This document shows positions 8,424 to 17,464 of a stretch of 64,000 nt of DNA, one piece after another (position 1 is the stretch's first letter; every line of letters begins with the position of its first letter). The stretch comes from Pirellula sp. (lineage in GTDB: Bacteria; Planctomycetota; Planctomycetia; Pirellulales; Pirellulaceae). Location: NCBI GenBank assembly GCA_021300015.1, contig JAJTFB010000002.1:1-64000 (forward strand), given 5' to 3'. The translations under genes and the position numbers were made by a program. The notes under the pieces were generated by a model. It was not told the DNA's origin, did not search any database, and saw only the letters and a program-made list of their open reading frames with translations.

Positions 8424-9920
8424 TCAGCTCAGGTGCTTTGAGATCTTGTTGAACGAATCGTCCCAGGCCTCTGGTGATTTCGGTTCGTAGACATCGATCG
8501 AGCTGGTTTGGAGCATCCAAGCTCTGGCTTCTCCGACGTTTTTGAATCTGCCTAGAGCGAGCATTTGGGAGATCACATTTCCCAGCGCGGTCGCTTCGAC
8601 AGGTCCGGCAACCACGGTACGGTTGCAAGCATCGGCGGTCATTTGGCACAGGAGTTGGTTTCGAACCCCGCCGCCGACGATGTGGATCGTTTCGATCGAA
8701 TATCCTAGAAGGTCTTCGAGCATTCCCAGGCAGATACGGTATCGCATGGCCAGCGACTCGAGGATACTACGGACGATCGCACCGTCGGTATTCGGAGTGC
8801 TTTGGCCGGTTTGTCGGAAGTATGCCAGGACCGCATCGAGCATGTCTTCGGGAGCGATGAAGGCAGGGTTTTGGACATCGATCCAGTGGGCTAGCGGTTT
8901 GGCTTCGCCGGCGAGGGTAGCTAGGGTGGTCCAGTCGTAGGGTTTACCTCTTCGCTGCCAGCTTGCGCGGCATTGTTGCAAAGGCCACAAGCCGGCGATA
9001 TTTTTCAGGAGGCGGACCGTACCGTTGGCGCCACCTTCGTTGGTGAAATTCAATTGCGAGCACTTTGCGTTCAAGCGAGGCTGGCTCAGTTCGACCCCCA
9101 TGAGAGACCATGTACCGCTGCTGATGTAGCACCAATTGGGTTTCGATTCGGAGAATCCTTTGGCCGGGACGGCCAGGACGGCCGCACCGGTATCGTGCGT
9201 GGCCGGCACGATGGTTTTTGCTCGTTGCGATAGACCTGTGAGGTTGCGCAGTTGGGTTCGGACCGAGCCTAGGGAGCAGCCGGGTTGGACGGGGGTTCGG
9301 AAGAGTTTTTCTGGGATACCCAGTTTTTCGAGGATTTTCGAGGACCATCCTAGGCCGCCGGGTTGCATCATTTGGGTTGTCGATGCGTTGGTAAATTCGT
9401 TGACTTTTTCGCCCGTGAGCATCCAGTGGAAGAAATCGGGGATCATCAAGAAGCGATCCGCGATATCGAGGATCGGTGAGTTTTCGACTCGCATGCTGTA
9501 GAGCTGGTAGAGCGTATTGATCTCCATGAATTGGATACCGGTTTCCTGGAAGATCTCGTCACGGCTGATTTTTTTGAACGCATGGTCCATCATTCCTCGT
9601 GTTCGCGGATCACGGTAGCAGAAGGCTGGGCCGACCAGATCGTCGTTTCGGTCGAGCAGCACGTAGTCGACGCCCCAGGTATCGACACCGAGGCTAACGA
9701 TTCGGTCGCGGTGTTCGTCGACCGCCTTGCCGATTCCGATTTCGACTTCTTTCCAGAGTGAGAGCAGGTTCCACAGCAATCGGTTACCGACGCTTAGGGG
9801 GGCATTTTCGAAGCGGTGAACGTCTTTGAGTTGGATCATGTCGCCGCGCAACTCGGCTGCGATGACACGTCCGCCGGAGGCACCAAGATCGATGGCTAAT
9901 GCGATGTCGGGTTGATCCAT
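8424..9920 (-). CDS. rhaB: Rhamnulokinase
   Basis: A 498-residue sugar kinase of the FGGY family. The N-terminus 'LAIDLGASGGRVI' is the phosphate-binding loop typical of rhamnulokinases (Gly-Ala-Ser-Gly-Gly-Arg), with 'SLGVDTWGVDYVLLD' and 'YRDPRTRGMMD' following, and the C-terminal ATP-site motif 'IHIVGGGVRNQLLCQ'. It phosphorylates L-rhamnulose at O1 with ATP. No isomerase (RhaA) or aldolase (RhaD) lies next to it, so the rest of the route must be elsewhere. The gene begins 16 bases after the stop of the transglutaminase-like gene and may be the end of a long minus-strand transcript. Rhamnose is common in algal and plant polysaccharides, in line with the esterases nearby. Confidence 0.9.
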   Translation of the reverse strand: MDQPDIALAIDLGASGGRVIAAELRGDMIQLKDVHRFENAPLSVGNRLLWNLLSLWKEVEIGIGKAVDEHRDRIVSLGVDTWGVDYVLLDRNDDLVGPAFCYRDPRTRGMMDHAFKKISRDEIFQETGIQFMEINTLYQLYSMRVENSPILDIADRFLMIPDFFHWMLTGEKVNEFTNASTTQMMQPGGLGWSSKILEKLGIPEKLFRTPVQPGCSLGSVRTQLRNLTGLSQRAKTIVPATHDTGAAVLAVPAKGFSESKPNWCYISSGTWSLMGVELSQPRLNAKCSQLNFTNEGGANGTVRLLKNIAGLWPLQQCRASWQRRGKPYDWTTLATLAGEAKPLAHWIDVQNPAFIAPEDMLDAVLAYFRQTGQSTPNTDGAIVRSILESLAMRYRICLGMLEDLLGYSIETIHIVGGGVRNQLLCQMTADACNRTVVAGPVEATALGNVISQMLALGRFKNVGEARAWMLQTSSIDVYEPKSPEAWDDSFNKISKHLS

Positions 9921-9936
9921 AGTAGGGATAAGCGTT

Positions 9937-12417
9937 TTAGGAGGGGGTTAATGAATTGATTTTCTTTTTTAGGCCTGAGCCGATGGCTTCTTCCAAGCGT
10001 TTGAGGGTCGCTTGGATTGCACCGGCTTGGGCTTCATCGAGTTGATCGTGCTGGCCAAATCGTTTGGCATAAAACGCCAGGGACAGATCGGCTAGATCCA
10101 GATCAAGATGAGCGAGTTTGAGTCGCGATGAGGCGAGTTGTAGGAATTCCTGAGGCGTTTGGTGGGGTTGCCTGCGCATGCCCAGGGTTCGCAGGAGTTT
10201 GATGAGTTTCTCGTAGAATTCAACCCTGGAGTAGCGTTTGCGTCGCAGCAGAGTTTTTCGGTGCAAGCCTTTTGGGATGAGGTTGGGAAAGAGTCTTTGG
10301 ATCGCTTTGAAGAGCAGAAGCAGGGTTGCGGCGATTGCGATGAATCCGAGGGCGACTCTCCAGGAGAACCATCGGTCCGGGGAGAGGAAACCTCCGACGA
10401 AGCGACTCGATTGCATGCGCGAAAAGAGGGTTTGAAGTTGGATCCAGAATCGTGCGTAGGTTCCCTCGGAGGAATCGCCGAAGAGGGAGAACAAACCACC
10501 TTGGCGAGATTTGTCCATATTGATGACCATCTCGTCCCAGAAGTCTTGCATGGCATCAAAGGTCTGGGAGTTGGAGCTACGGAAACTGCCACCGGCGTTG
10601 GATCCATCGACCGGTGGGGTTGGGTCTAGGCGGAGCCAGATCCCTTTTTTGGACCATTTGGGGACGGGGATACCGATGCGCACATCGGGGGGAGCTTGTT
10701 CGATTTCATCGAGCGTGAAGTAGGCTTCGACCCAGACGTGCGCATGGCTTTGGGAGACTTGAAAGTACCCGCCGATTTCGTTGTACTCGCTGGGTCGAAA
10801 TCCGACGACCAGTCGCGTCGGGATCCCTTGGGAGCGCAGCATCAGAGCCAGGGCGCTGGCGAAGTACTGGCAGTGCCCACGTTTTTTATTGAGTAGAAAG
10901 TCTGCGATGGGGTCGATCCCGGAATCTCGGGGTCCGGTCAAGGAGAGGGTGTACTCGAACTGTTGGCTGTCGGCCAAGTGGTTTTCCAGGAAGATGGCTT
11001 TGGTGAGTTTGCCATCGAGTGGTTTATCGCTTAGAGACAAGATCCGGTTGATTTCCGGTCGGATCAGTTCCAGCGAGGCTGGAAATTCCAGGATAGAGTT
11101 TCCGTATAAGCTGAACGCATCGGCTTGGTCTTCCTCATAGACATCGGCTTGGTCTTCGAGCACTGGGGACTCTTGTCCGCTGACGAAAGCGTAGGTCAGA
11201 AACGAGTAACGTCGTTTCGGTGGGTTTGCGGCCGCGAAACTGCTACGCGGGTCGAGCAAACGCCAGTCGCGTCGGCCCGAGAGGAAGGGAGACTTTTCGA
11301 TTTGGGCGTAGGGCGGTAGCGAGCAGACGACAGGCCCGAAGGGAGATCGTTCCGCGACATTGACACGGACGCAGTCGCGGAGTGTGGTCATCTCCGTATC
11401 GCATTCCTGCTGGGTGATCAAATCTCGCAGATCGTTTTGTTTGGGGCTGTAGTTGTCACGGTCGCTCGGTTGCCAAAGTCCTCTGCCTGGTCCGTCGATG
11501 TAGCGGTGGACGACCGTCCCACGGATGTAGGGTGGTTGGTTGGGTCGGTAGGTTTTGGTGGATGATTCATTGGTCATACTCATGCGGAATGCGGGGGATT
11601 CATTCCTGAGCAACTCACCTACAAATTGCAGAGAGATCTGTTCGCTGAATCCGATCCGACTCCCGCCCCAGCCGAGTCCTTCGCCGTCAAAGGACTCCGA
11701 GTAGAGCCGAGGGAGCATGTAAAAGTAGCCCACAGAAAACAGGAGCATCGAGAGAGCAAATGGAATGATGCTCGAGGTCCAACGGCCGGGTCGAAACTCT
11801 TGGGTTCCGCCGAAATTCGATTGGGTATCGCTGGCAAAAAGTTGCAACCCTGAGACCCCGCGACTCGGGACCTTCTCGACCCCTATCCAGTGCAAGAGGC
11901 GAGAAAGGATCGAGGTGGATTCCGAATGGGTTTCGTTATGACGTTGGTACGAAGCGAATTCGGCCAGGGCGATCAGAGCCCCGCTGCCGACGGCAAGCAC
12001 CGGGAGCATCAAGACACCGTAAAGGACGTTGTCGTTGACCAGGGTTGCGACGACCAGTTCGAGCAGTAAGAAGATGCCCCATTGCTCGAAGACCCGTTTT
12101 TCTTTGCGTTGGAAATAGAGGGGTAATTGAACGTAAACCAGCAAGTTCCCGACCCACAAAAGTTGGTTTGCTCGCATCTGCGTGAGGTACTCGTAGCCTG
12201 CGAGCAAGGCACCTGCAATCATGCCGATATAGACTACGAATTTTGGCAAATAGATCAGCCCGAGGCTATCGGTGCAAAAGTAGGCGGCCAAAGCGCAGGT
12301 GCAGACGAGTATCGGCAAGTACCAGGACTCTTGGCCTAACCCCAAGAGGATCGCAGCGATCGCTGAGAACAGGGTAAAGCAAAAGGATAGCCGTCGGAAG
12401 TTCTTTTGTTGGATCAT
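9937..12417 (-). CDS. TgpA-like membrane transglutaminase
   Basis: An 826-residue membrane protein with the architecture of TgpA/DUF3488 proteins. Several spans occupy the first 180 residues, another lies near 215-235, then comes a large extracytoplasmic region, a final span near 680-700 and a cytoplasmic tail of about 110 residues resembling DUF4129. The transglutaminase core shows all three catalytic residues: Cys in 'RGHCQYFASALALMLRSQG' (about 514), His in 'QSHAHVWVEAYF' and Asp in 'WLRLDPTPP'. In bacteria this family often sits with a MoxR ATPase and a DUF58 protein; here the upstream neighbour is instead a prepilin peptidase (19 bases away). Role unknown; possibly cross-linking or hydrolysis of envelope proteins. 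Confidence 0.85.
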   Translation of the reverse strand: MIQQKNFRRLSFCFTLFSAIAAILLGLGQESWYLPILVCTCALAAYFCTDSLGLIYLPKFVVYIGMIAGALLAGYEYLTQMRANQLLWVGNLLVYVQLPLYFQRKEKRVFEQWGIFLLLELVVATLVNDNVLYGVLMLPVLAVGSGALIALAEFASYQRHNETHSESTSILSRLLHWIGVEKVPSRGVSGLQLFASDTQSNFGGTQEFRPGRWTSSIIPFALSMLLFSVGYFYMLPRLYSESFDGEGLGWGGSRIGFSEQISLQFVGELLRNESPAFRMSMTNESSTKTYRPNQPPYIRGTVVHRYIDGPGRGLWQPSDRDNYSPKQNDLRDLITQQECDTEMTTLRDCVRVNVAERSPFGPVVCSLPPYAQIEKSPFLSGRRDWRLLDPRSSFAAANPPKRRYSFLTYAFVSGQESPVLEDQADVYEEDQADAFSLYGNSILEFPASLELIRPEINRILSLSDKPLDGKLTKAIFLENHLADSQQFEYTLSLTGPRDSGIDPIADFLLNKKRGHCQYFASALALMLRSQGIPTRLVVGFRPSEYNEIGGYFQVSQSHAHVWVEAYFTLDEIEQAPPDVRIGIPVPKWSKKGIWLRLDPTPPVDGSNAGGSFRSSNSQTFDAMQDFWDEMVINMDKSRQGGLFSLFGDSSEGTYARFWIQLQTLFSRMQSSRFVGGFLSPDRWFSWRVALGFIAIAATLLLLFKAIQRLFPNLIPKGLHRKTLLRRKRYSRVEFYEKLIKLLRTLGMRRQPHQTPQEFLQLASSRLKLAHLDLDLADLSLAFYAKRFGQHDQLDEAQAGAIQATLKRLEEAIGSGLKKKINSLTPS

Positions 12418-12436
12418 ATGACAGTGCTCAGTCCCT

Positions 12437-13738
12437 TCAACGCCGACCCATTCCCAGCATCCGTTTCAACCGATGGATGGTCCATAGCAATGCTCCTAGG
12501 ATGATCAACAAGATGGCTAAGGCCAAAGGAGCGATGACTCCTGAGACCATCCATTCATGGCAGTAGTCCCAGGTTCTTTGCCAGTTGAGCATCAGGAAAG
12601 CCGTCGCGGCGCTGAGGTACGGGCCGAATGGAGTTCGGCTATTTCCGGTAGTTAGAAAGCTTGCAAGAACGATCAGAATCCCAAAGAGCGGAGCCAGGAA
12701 GAAGGCGAACCATACGATTTGCCAGCCAAAAAAAGCCCCAACCATCGACATCAATGTTACGTCGCCGAATCCTAAAGCTTCTTGGCCGAGGATCTCACCG
12801 GCGATCATGCGAAAGGCCCAGACCAATAACCCTCCGAGCCACATCCCGATCAAGGCGCTGCAGAGTCTCATCCAGGGTTGGCGTTCCAACTGGTAGTAGG
12901 CCACGACGATGCAGACCCAACCGAGGATCGTCAATCCCGTAATGAGTTTACGATTTCCACTGCGCCAATAACTTGCCCATGCAAACCAAAAGGCCTTGCG
13001 CCACCCTCTTCGCGAGATCCAGCGGAAATCGACCAAGGAGGTACACCAAACCGTCCAGGTGGCCAGAGCGATCCCAAGTCCAAGCCAGTTGCTTTGCTGC
13101 CATGACTCCGGGAACAACTCCGGGGAATTCGCATGGAGCGAGCGGAGCACCGTAAAGGGTGGTACAGCGATATGGACCTGTTCGAGCCAATTCCAGCCGA
13201 CCAAAAAGGTGGAGCCCAATAGCCCCAGTATCGTCCCCGGGATTGTGATTCCATCGGGGATGGTGTACTCATCGAAGTCGATGAATGTCGCGATGGCAAG
13301 AAGCGTCAGCAGGCTCGCATAGGCGATGAACTGATGCCGTTGGATGGGAACATCGATAAACCGCTCGGGCAAAGTGTTTCCGCGGTCGATATACACGTAG
13401 AGGGCCAGAAAGAGCCAAGGGACCAGCAATTCGATGAGCAAAGGACGGACCCAGAACCACTTGCCAAACACCGTGCGATCCTCAGCGCGGCGGGATCGAA
13501 GCAACCAACCGACGGCCGGTAGACGCTCCAAGAGGCTTAATCGCGAGGTCCCTTCAGGCCTTTTTTGCCATGAGGAAACTGGCAAGGAGGTGTACGCTAG
13601 CGCGTAGATGCAATGGTTGATTACAACGCTTGCTAAAACTCCGATTCCCAAAAGGAGCAGAGAGGTCCCAGGCTCGTCGAACATCTCTAAATTGACTTTC
13701 GTGATGGAGTAGGTCGCAAGCCCAACTGCGAGGCGCAC
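12437..13738 (-). CDS. Type IV prepilin peptidase (A24 family), cysteine-free and enlarged
   Basis: A 433-residue polytopic membrane protein. The two catalytic Asp motifs of GXGD aspartyl proteases are present: 'DFDEYTIPD' and 'GFGDVTLM'. The segment before them ('LSLLERLPAVGWLLRSRR' up to 'RPLLIELLVPWLFLALY') aligns in pattern with the PilD cytoplasmic loop, but the four Cys that bind zinc there are gone. The two Asp motifs are about 170 residues apart instead of about 65, because of an insertion with extra spans. The product would cleave leader peptides of pilin-like proteins; the N-methylation activity tied to the Cys domain is doubtful. Start is uncertain: GTG 13738 begins the frame, but the Met at 13684 gives a better N-terminus and leaves room for a leader after the TATAAT at 13756-13761. 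Confidence 0.8.
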   Translation of the reverse strand: MRLAVGLATYSITKVNLEMFDEPGTSLLLLGIGVLASVVINHCIYALAYTSLPVSSWQKRPEGTSRLSLLERLPAVGWLLRSRRAEDRTVFGKWFWVRPLLIELLVPWLFLALYVYIDRGNTLPERFIDVPIQRHQFIAYASLLTLLAIATFIDFDEYTIPDGITIPGTILGLLGSTFLVGWNWLEQVHIAVPPFTVLRSLHANSPELFPESWQQSNWLGLGIALATWTVWCTSLVDFRWISRRGWRKAFWFAWASYWRSGNRKLITGLTILGWVCIVVAYYQLERQPWMRLCSALIGMWLGGLLVWAFRMIAGEILGQEALGFGDVTLMSMVGAFFGWQIVWFAFFLAPLFGILIVLASFLTTGNSRTPFGPYLSAATAFLMLNWQRTWDYCHEWMVSGVIAPLALAILLIILGALLWTIHRLKRMLGMGRR

Positions 13739-13755
13739 ATTACCGCGGCGGACTT

Positions 13756-13761
13756 ATTATA
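13756..13761 (-). promoter_or_regulatory. Candidate -10 box for the prepilin peptidase gene
   Basis: The minus strand reads TATAAT here, between aroK and the prepilin peptidase. No good -35 is seen at the usual distance. If real, it would give a leader of only about 10 bases to the GTG at 13738, but about 65 bases to the ATG at 13684. Confidence 0.3.
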
Positions 13762-13811
13762 GGGTACATGGGATACCGAGTCGCAGGGTTTCGGATCGAA
13801 GTTGGTCGGGG

Positions 13812-14420
13812 TTATGCGTGAGAGTTATTTTCCCATGAGTTATTCCTGGGAGTCAATCCTGAGTCTTCGCGAGGATTTGGAAGCTCAGCGGTACGCAGCC
13901 ACCAACGCGCGATTTGACTTGCGAGTTCTTCGGGACTCGCGGATCCGGTCGGTAGGATCAGGTCGGCTAGGGTGCGGTAGATGGGTTCTCGAACTTGGAG
14001 CACAGAGGCGATTTCCTCGACGACGCCCAAGTCGGTCAGGGGAGGCCGTCCTGGTCCTTGGTTTTGGTCGGCGCGAAGTCGTTTTGCCAGGACCTCGACG
14101 GGGCAATCGAGCCAGACGATTTTGCCGGTGTTACGGAGGATGGCTTGGTTTGCAGGATCGAGGATCGCCCCACCGCCGAGCGAAACGACTTGCCGGGGTG
14201 TATTGGCGACCGCGCGGATGGTATCGCTTTCGATCCGGCGAAAATTCGCTTCGCCTTCGCGTGTGAAAAAAGAAGCGATCGGTTCGTTGAGGGAAGCTTC
14301 GATCTGTTGGTCGGTATCGATCCAATCGAATCCGAGTGCGAAAGCAAGGGATGGGGCAATGGAAGTCTTTCCGCTGCCGCGATATCCGATCAGGTAGAGA
14401 TTTCCGCGAGGATCCGCCAC
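13812..14420 (-). CDS. aroK: Shikimate kinase
   Basis: A 202-residue P-loop kinase. 'LIGYRGSGKTSIAPSLA' is the Walker A motif, 'DWIDTDQQIE' contains the shikimate-binding Asp, 'FTREGEANFRRIES' carries the substrate-binding Phe-Arg, and 'VVSLGGGAIL' is the Gly-rich loop. 'GPGRPPL' is the lid Arg region. It phosphorylates shikimate at the 3-hydroxyl in the chorismate pathway. The protein is about 25 residues longer than usual, the extra lying in a polar C-terminal tail. The start is GTG, ten bases after the stop of the L21 gene, with no clear ribosome site, so translation may be coupled to rplU. Pairing aroK with rplU is unusual; rpmA normally sits there. Confidence 0.92.
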   Translation of the reverse strand: MADPRGNLYLIGYRGSGKTSIAPSLAFALGFDWIDTDQQIEASLNEPIASFFTREGEANFRRIESDTIRAVANTPRQVVSLGGGAILDPANQAILRNTGKIVWLDCPVEVLAKRLRADQNQGPGRPPLTDLGVVEEIASVLQVREPIYRTLADLILPTGSASPEELASQIARWWLRTAELPNPREDSGLTPRNNSWENNSHA

Positions 14421-14430
14421 ACGTAGCCGA

Positions 14431-14745
14431 CTAGGCGTTGATCGATTTGATCATGATGCGGGTATATTTTTGGCGGTGGCCGGTCCGTGCGTCGTAGTTT
14501 TTGCGACGGCTGAACTTTTGGATGAAGACTTTCTTGCCCTGCTCCAAACCGACGACTTCCGCGGTGACTTTGGCACCCGAGACGTTGGGTTGACCGAGTT
14601 TCAACCCGGTGTCGGCTCCGATGGCCAAAACTCGATCGAACTCGATGCTATCACCGGTTTCGGCGGCTTCTCGGTAGTCGATATCTACGAGCAAGCCTTC
14701 GGTCACTTTGTACTGTCTTCCACCGTCACAGATAATTGCGTACAT
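14431..14745 (-). CDS. rplU: Large ribosomal subunit protein bL21
   Basis: A 104-residue protein, the normal length for L21. It starts MYAIICDGGRQYKVTEG, the conserved opening of the family, and has the basic 'KFSRRKNYDARTGHRQKYT' stretch that contacts 23S rRNA before a short end. I chose the Met at 14745; the frame is open to 14811, but the extra residues do not belong to the family. In most bacteria L27 (rpmA) follows; here shikimate kinase follows after ten bases. The gene faces the UvrD-like helicase across 185 bases that must contain promoters in both directions. Confidence 0.95.
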   Translation of the reverse strand: MYAIICDGGRQYKVTEGLLVDIDYREAAETGDSIEFDRVLAIGADTGLKLGQPNVSGAKVTAEVVGLEQGKKVFIQKFSRRKNYDARTGHRQKYTRIMIKSINA

Positions 14746-14930
14746 GGCAATCCAAGCCGATCCAAAAAAAGAAATTCTAGTAAGGGAGCCCGCCGAGGGC
14801 AGGAATTTCAAGGTTCAGAAGTCTAATCGAGACGGCTCAGAGCGTCGAGACCTTTTTGGGATTTCTGGGCTGGAAAGCCCATCCTTTGGTTGGGACTATT
14901 CAAAGGGCTTGAGATGGCTACATTTCCGAC

Positions 14931-16850
14931 ATGGGTCAATTAAATCCAGCACAATCCGAAGCGGTAGGGACTTTAGGGGGGCCATTGCTGGTCCTAGCCG
15001 GGGCGGGGACTGGGAAAACCCGGGTTATCACCTTTCGAGTAGCCAATCTAATAAAGCATGGTACGGCGGCGGATCGGATTTTGGCGGTCACGTTTACCAA
15101 CAAGGCCGCGATGGAGATGCAGGAGCGGATTTCTGGGCAGTTGAAGTTGCCCAAGCGAGTTCGCAGGGGGCAGCCGGCCCCGGCGCGACCGCAGATTGGG
15201 ACTTTCCATTCGCACTGCGTGCAGATTCTCAAACGCTGGACCGGGGAGTTGGGCTATCCGGATCGGTTTACGATTTACGATCGCAGCGATGCCGAGAGTG
15301 TGGCTCGGACGGTGCTACGGGAGATTCGGGTGGCCGAGAGCACCTTATCGCCGTCGGATTTTTTGAATATTGTCAGTCGGTGGAAGAATGCGGGGGTTCG
15401 GCCGGAGAATGCCGACAGTGCGGCCACGAGCGACCAGGAGCATATCGCAGCGAGTGGATTTCGGCGTTACCAGAGGGCTTTGAAATTGCAGGCGGCATTC
15501 GATTTCGATGACTTGTTGGTGTTTGCCGAGCAGTTGTTGGTGGAGAACCCCAAGGTCCGATTGGCCGAAGCGGGCCGTTATGACCATGTATTGGTCGACG
15601 AGTATCAGGACACCAATGGGTGTCAGTATCGGATCATCAAGGCATTGGCACAGGGCCATCGAAACTTGTGTGTTGTGGGGGATGACGATCAATCGATTTA
15701 TGGGTGGCGAGGTGCAGAGGTTCGGCACATTTTGAATTTTCGTCAGGATTGGCCGGAGGCCAAGGTGGTACGGTTGGAGGACAACTACCGTTCGACCGAT
15801 GCGATCCTGACGATGTCCAAGAGGCTCAGGGTTGACAAAACCGTATCGCCCGGTGACTTTGCGATCCTGTTTCGAACCAACGAGCAACCACGCCCTTTTG
15901 AGATGGAGCTTCGCAAGCGCAAGGTGCCTTATATGATCACCGGCTCGCAGTCTTTTTTTGATCGCAAGGAGGTGCGTGACCTATTGGCTTATTTGCGATG
16001 GATCGATTCGCCCGACGACGAGTTAGCGCTTCTGCGAGTGATCAATGTTCCCCCACGTGGGATGGGAGCCGGGAGCGTCGATAAACTGCTCAAGCAAGCC
16101 GTAGCGACCTCATCGAGCGTATGGAAGGTCATGCATGACGAGGTCTTTAGTGCGACGTTACCGACCGCTGCGCAGGGTGGTATCGCGAGCCTCAAGGAGT
16201 TGCAGAGTCGTTACAAAGCCCAATTCGATGGCCATTTGTCGGCTCATCAGGATCCGAGCCAAGTGCCGAGCATGGCCGAGGTATTGATCAAGTTGATCGA
16301 TGATTTGAAGTATCGCGAGGAGATCCAGCGATTGTATGCCGAGCCCGAGGAGGCTGCCATGCGGATCGGGTCACTTGAATCGGTGCTCAATTCGATTGCC
16401 CAGTATGAAGAATCGGCGGCCGAACCGACGCTCGACGATTTTCTCGCATCGATTGTCTTATCGGGGCGCGAGTATGGATCGGGCAAGGACAAGCAGCAGG
16501 GGCTCAATGCGGTGTCTTTGATGACTTACCACAGCGCCAAAGGATTGGAGTTTCCGATCGTGTACATGATTGGAATGGAGGAAGGGGTCTTGCCGCACCG
16601 CCGATCGATTTCCGGGGAGATCGATTCGGTCGATGAGGAGCGTCGGTTGTGTTATGTCGGCGTGACGCGAGCCCAAGACGAGCTTGCGTTGTCGCTTCCC
16701 CAGAGCCGTTTCAAGTGGGGCAAGCCGCGTCCGACGTATCCGAGCCGGTTCCTTTACGAGCTGACTGGCCAGGGTGACCATCCCAACCGCATCAAATCGA
16801 TTCAGGCGGCGGCCCAAGAGGCCAAGAAGTCGGGTCGAACGAAGCGATAA
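14931..16850 (+). CDS. UvrD/Rep/PcrA-type superfamily 1 helicase with a shortened 2A region
   Basis: A 639-residue ATP-dependent 3'-5' DNA helicase. Motifs are intact: Walker A 'AGAGTGKT' (24-30), Ia 'TFTNKAA', Walker B 'VDEYQDTN', III 'VVGDDDQSIYGWRGA', IV 'LEDNYRST', V 'LMTYHSAKGLEFPIVYM' and VI 'EERRLCYVGVTRA'. Between motif IV (residue about 285) and 'GDFAILFRTNEQ' (about 308) only some 23 residues remain, where PcrA and UvrD have close to 70. The stretch normally containing the 'N-x-x-R-x-x-K-x-L-W-T' signature is therefore missing without a frameshift. The C-terminus is also short and basic. It could serve replication restart or excision repair; whether a full-length UvrD exists elsewhere cannot be seen. 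Start ATG at 14931. Confidence 0.88.
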   Translation: MGQLNPAQSEAVGTLGGPLLVLAGAGTGKTRVITFRVANLIKHGTAADRILAVTFTNKAAMEMQERISGQLKLPKRVRRGQPAPARPQIGTFHSHCVQILKRWTGELGYPDRFTIYDRSDAESVARTVLREIRVAESTLSPSDFLNIVSRWKNAGVRPENADSAATSDQEHIAASGFRRYQRALKLQAAFDFDDLLVFAEQLLVENPKVRLAEAGRYDHVLVDEYQDTNGCQYRIIKALAQGHRNLCVVGDDDQSIYGWRGAEVRHILNFRQDWPEAKVVRLEDNYRSTDAILTMSKRLRVDKTVSPGDFAILFRTNEQPRPFEMELRKRKVPYMITGSQSFFDRKEVRDLLAYLRWIDSPDDELALLRVINVPPRGMGAGSVDKLLKQAVATSSSVWKVMHDEVFSATLPTAAQGGIASLKELQSRYKAQFDGHLSAHQDPSQVPSMAEVLIKLIDDLKYREEIQRLYAEPEEAAMRIGSLESVLNSIAQYEESAAEPTLDDFLASIVLSGREYGSGKDKQQGLNAVSLMTYHSAKGLEFPIVYMIGMEEGVLPHRRSISGEIDSVDEERRLCYVGVTRAQDELALSLPQSRFKWGKPRPTYPSRFLYELTGQGDHPNRIKSIQAAAQEAKKSGRTKR

Positions 16851-16876
16851 AGGCGACGATCAAGCGAAGCCAGCGT

Positions 16877-17464
16877 TCAAGCTGAGCCGACAAGTCTCAT
16901 CGCCTCGATGTACTCGGTGCGTTGGAGGTGGCCTGATAGGAACCGGTGGGACAGGATGTAGCGTTCGAGTCTGTGGGCATCTTCTAGCCGATGTTCGGAA
17001 CGGTACTTGACTCTACCGATGGCATAGTTGTCTTCAAGATCCGCGATTTTGACTTCCTTAGCGATCGGATCGTCGGCCAACGACAGGATGTAGTCCGCAT
17101 AGTCGATATGGGCAGTGCGGGTCAGACGTTTGACGCTTTGAGTGACGTTCGGGCAGATGCCTGCTTGGATCAGATCCTCTTCGGTGGCGGAGGTGTCTTC
17201 GAGGATATCGTGGAGAAGTCCCGCTTGTTTGGCCGATGCACAATGGCACTTGAGCATGACGCGCATCAGGTGCAGGATGTACGGATCGCCGTCGGCATCG
17301 CGTTGTCCTCGATGAAAATTCAGAGCCAGTTCGGTGGCCAGCTCGATAGCCTCTGCGGTGGCCTGTGCGGTGGCCTGTGCGTTCCGTTGGGTCGATTCCA
17401 TAGATTCAGTGGCGTTGGTCGATAGACGGAGAGTCAGGTCAGGATGTTTTGATTTCGCATCCAA
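16877..17464 (-). CDS. HD-domain phosphohydrolase (RelA/SpoT hydrolase-like)
   Basis: A 195-residue HD-domain protein. The metal-binding pattern is clear: His in 'LNFHRGQ', His in 'PYILHLMRVML', His-Asp in 'AGLLHDILEDT' and a later Asp in 'IADLEDN'. This is the fold of the ppGpp hydrolase half of RelA/SpoT and of small stand-alone relatives such as MESH1, so a nucleotide phosphohydrolase is the best guess. No synthetase domain is attached. The first ATG (17464) would overlap the end of the epimerase gene by 31 bases; the ATG at 17401 avoids this and loses only a polar leader. Near the start lies a short tandem repeat encoding Ala-Gln-Ala-Thr twice. Confidence 0.75.
   Translation of the reverse strand: MDAKSKHPDLTLRLSTNATESMESTQRNAQATAQATAEAIELATELALNFHRGQRDADGDPYILHLMRVMLKCHCASAKQAGLLHDILEDTSATEEDLIQAGICPNVTQSVKRLTRTAHIDYADYILSLADDPIAKEVKIADLEDNYAIGRVKYRSEHRLEDAHRLERYILSHRFLSGHLQRTEYIEAMRLVGSA

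Noticed and set aside
10159-10629. A plus-strand open frame of 156 codons inside the transglutaminase gene
   Set aside because: It is acidic and low in complexity, without a domain, and lies opposite the catalytic protein.
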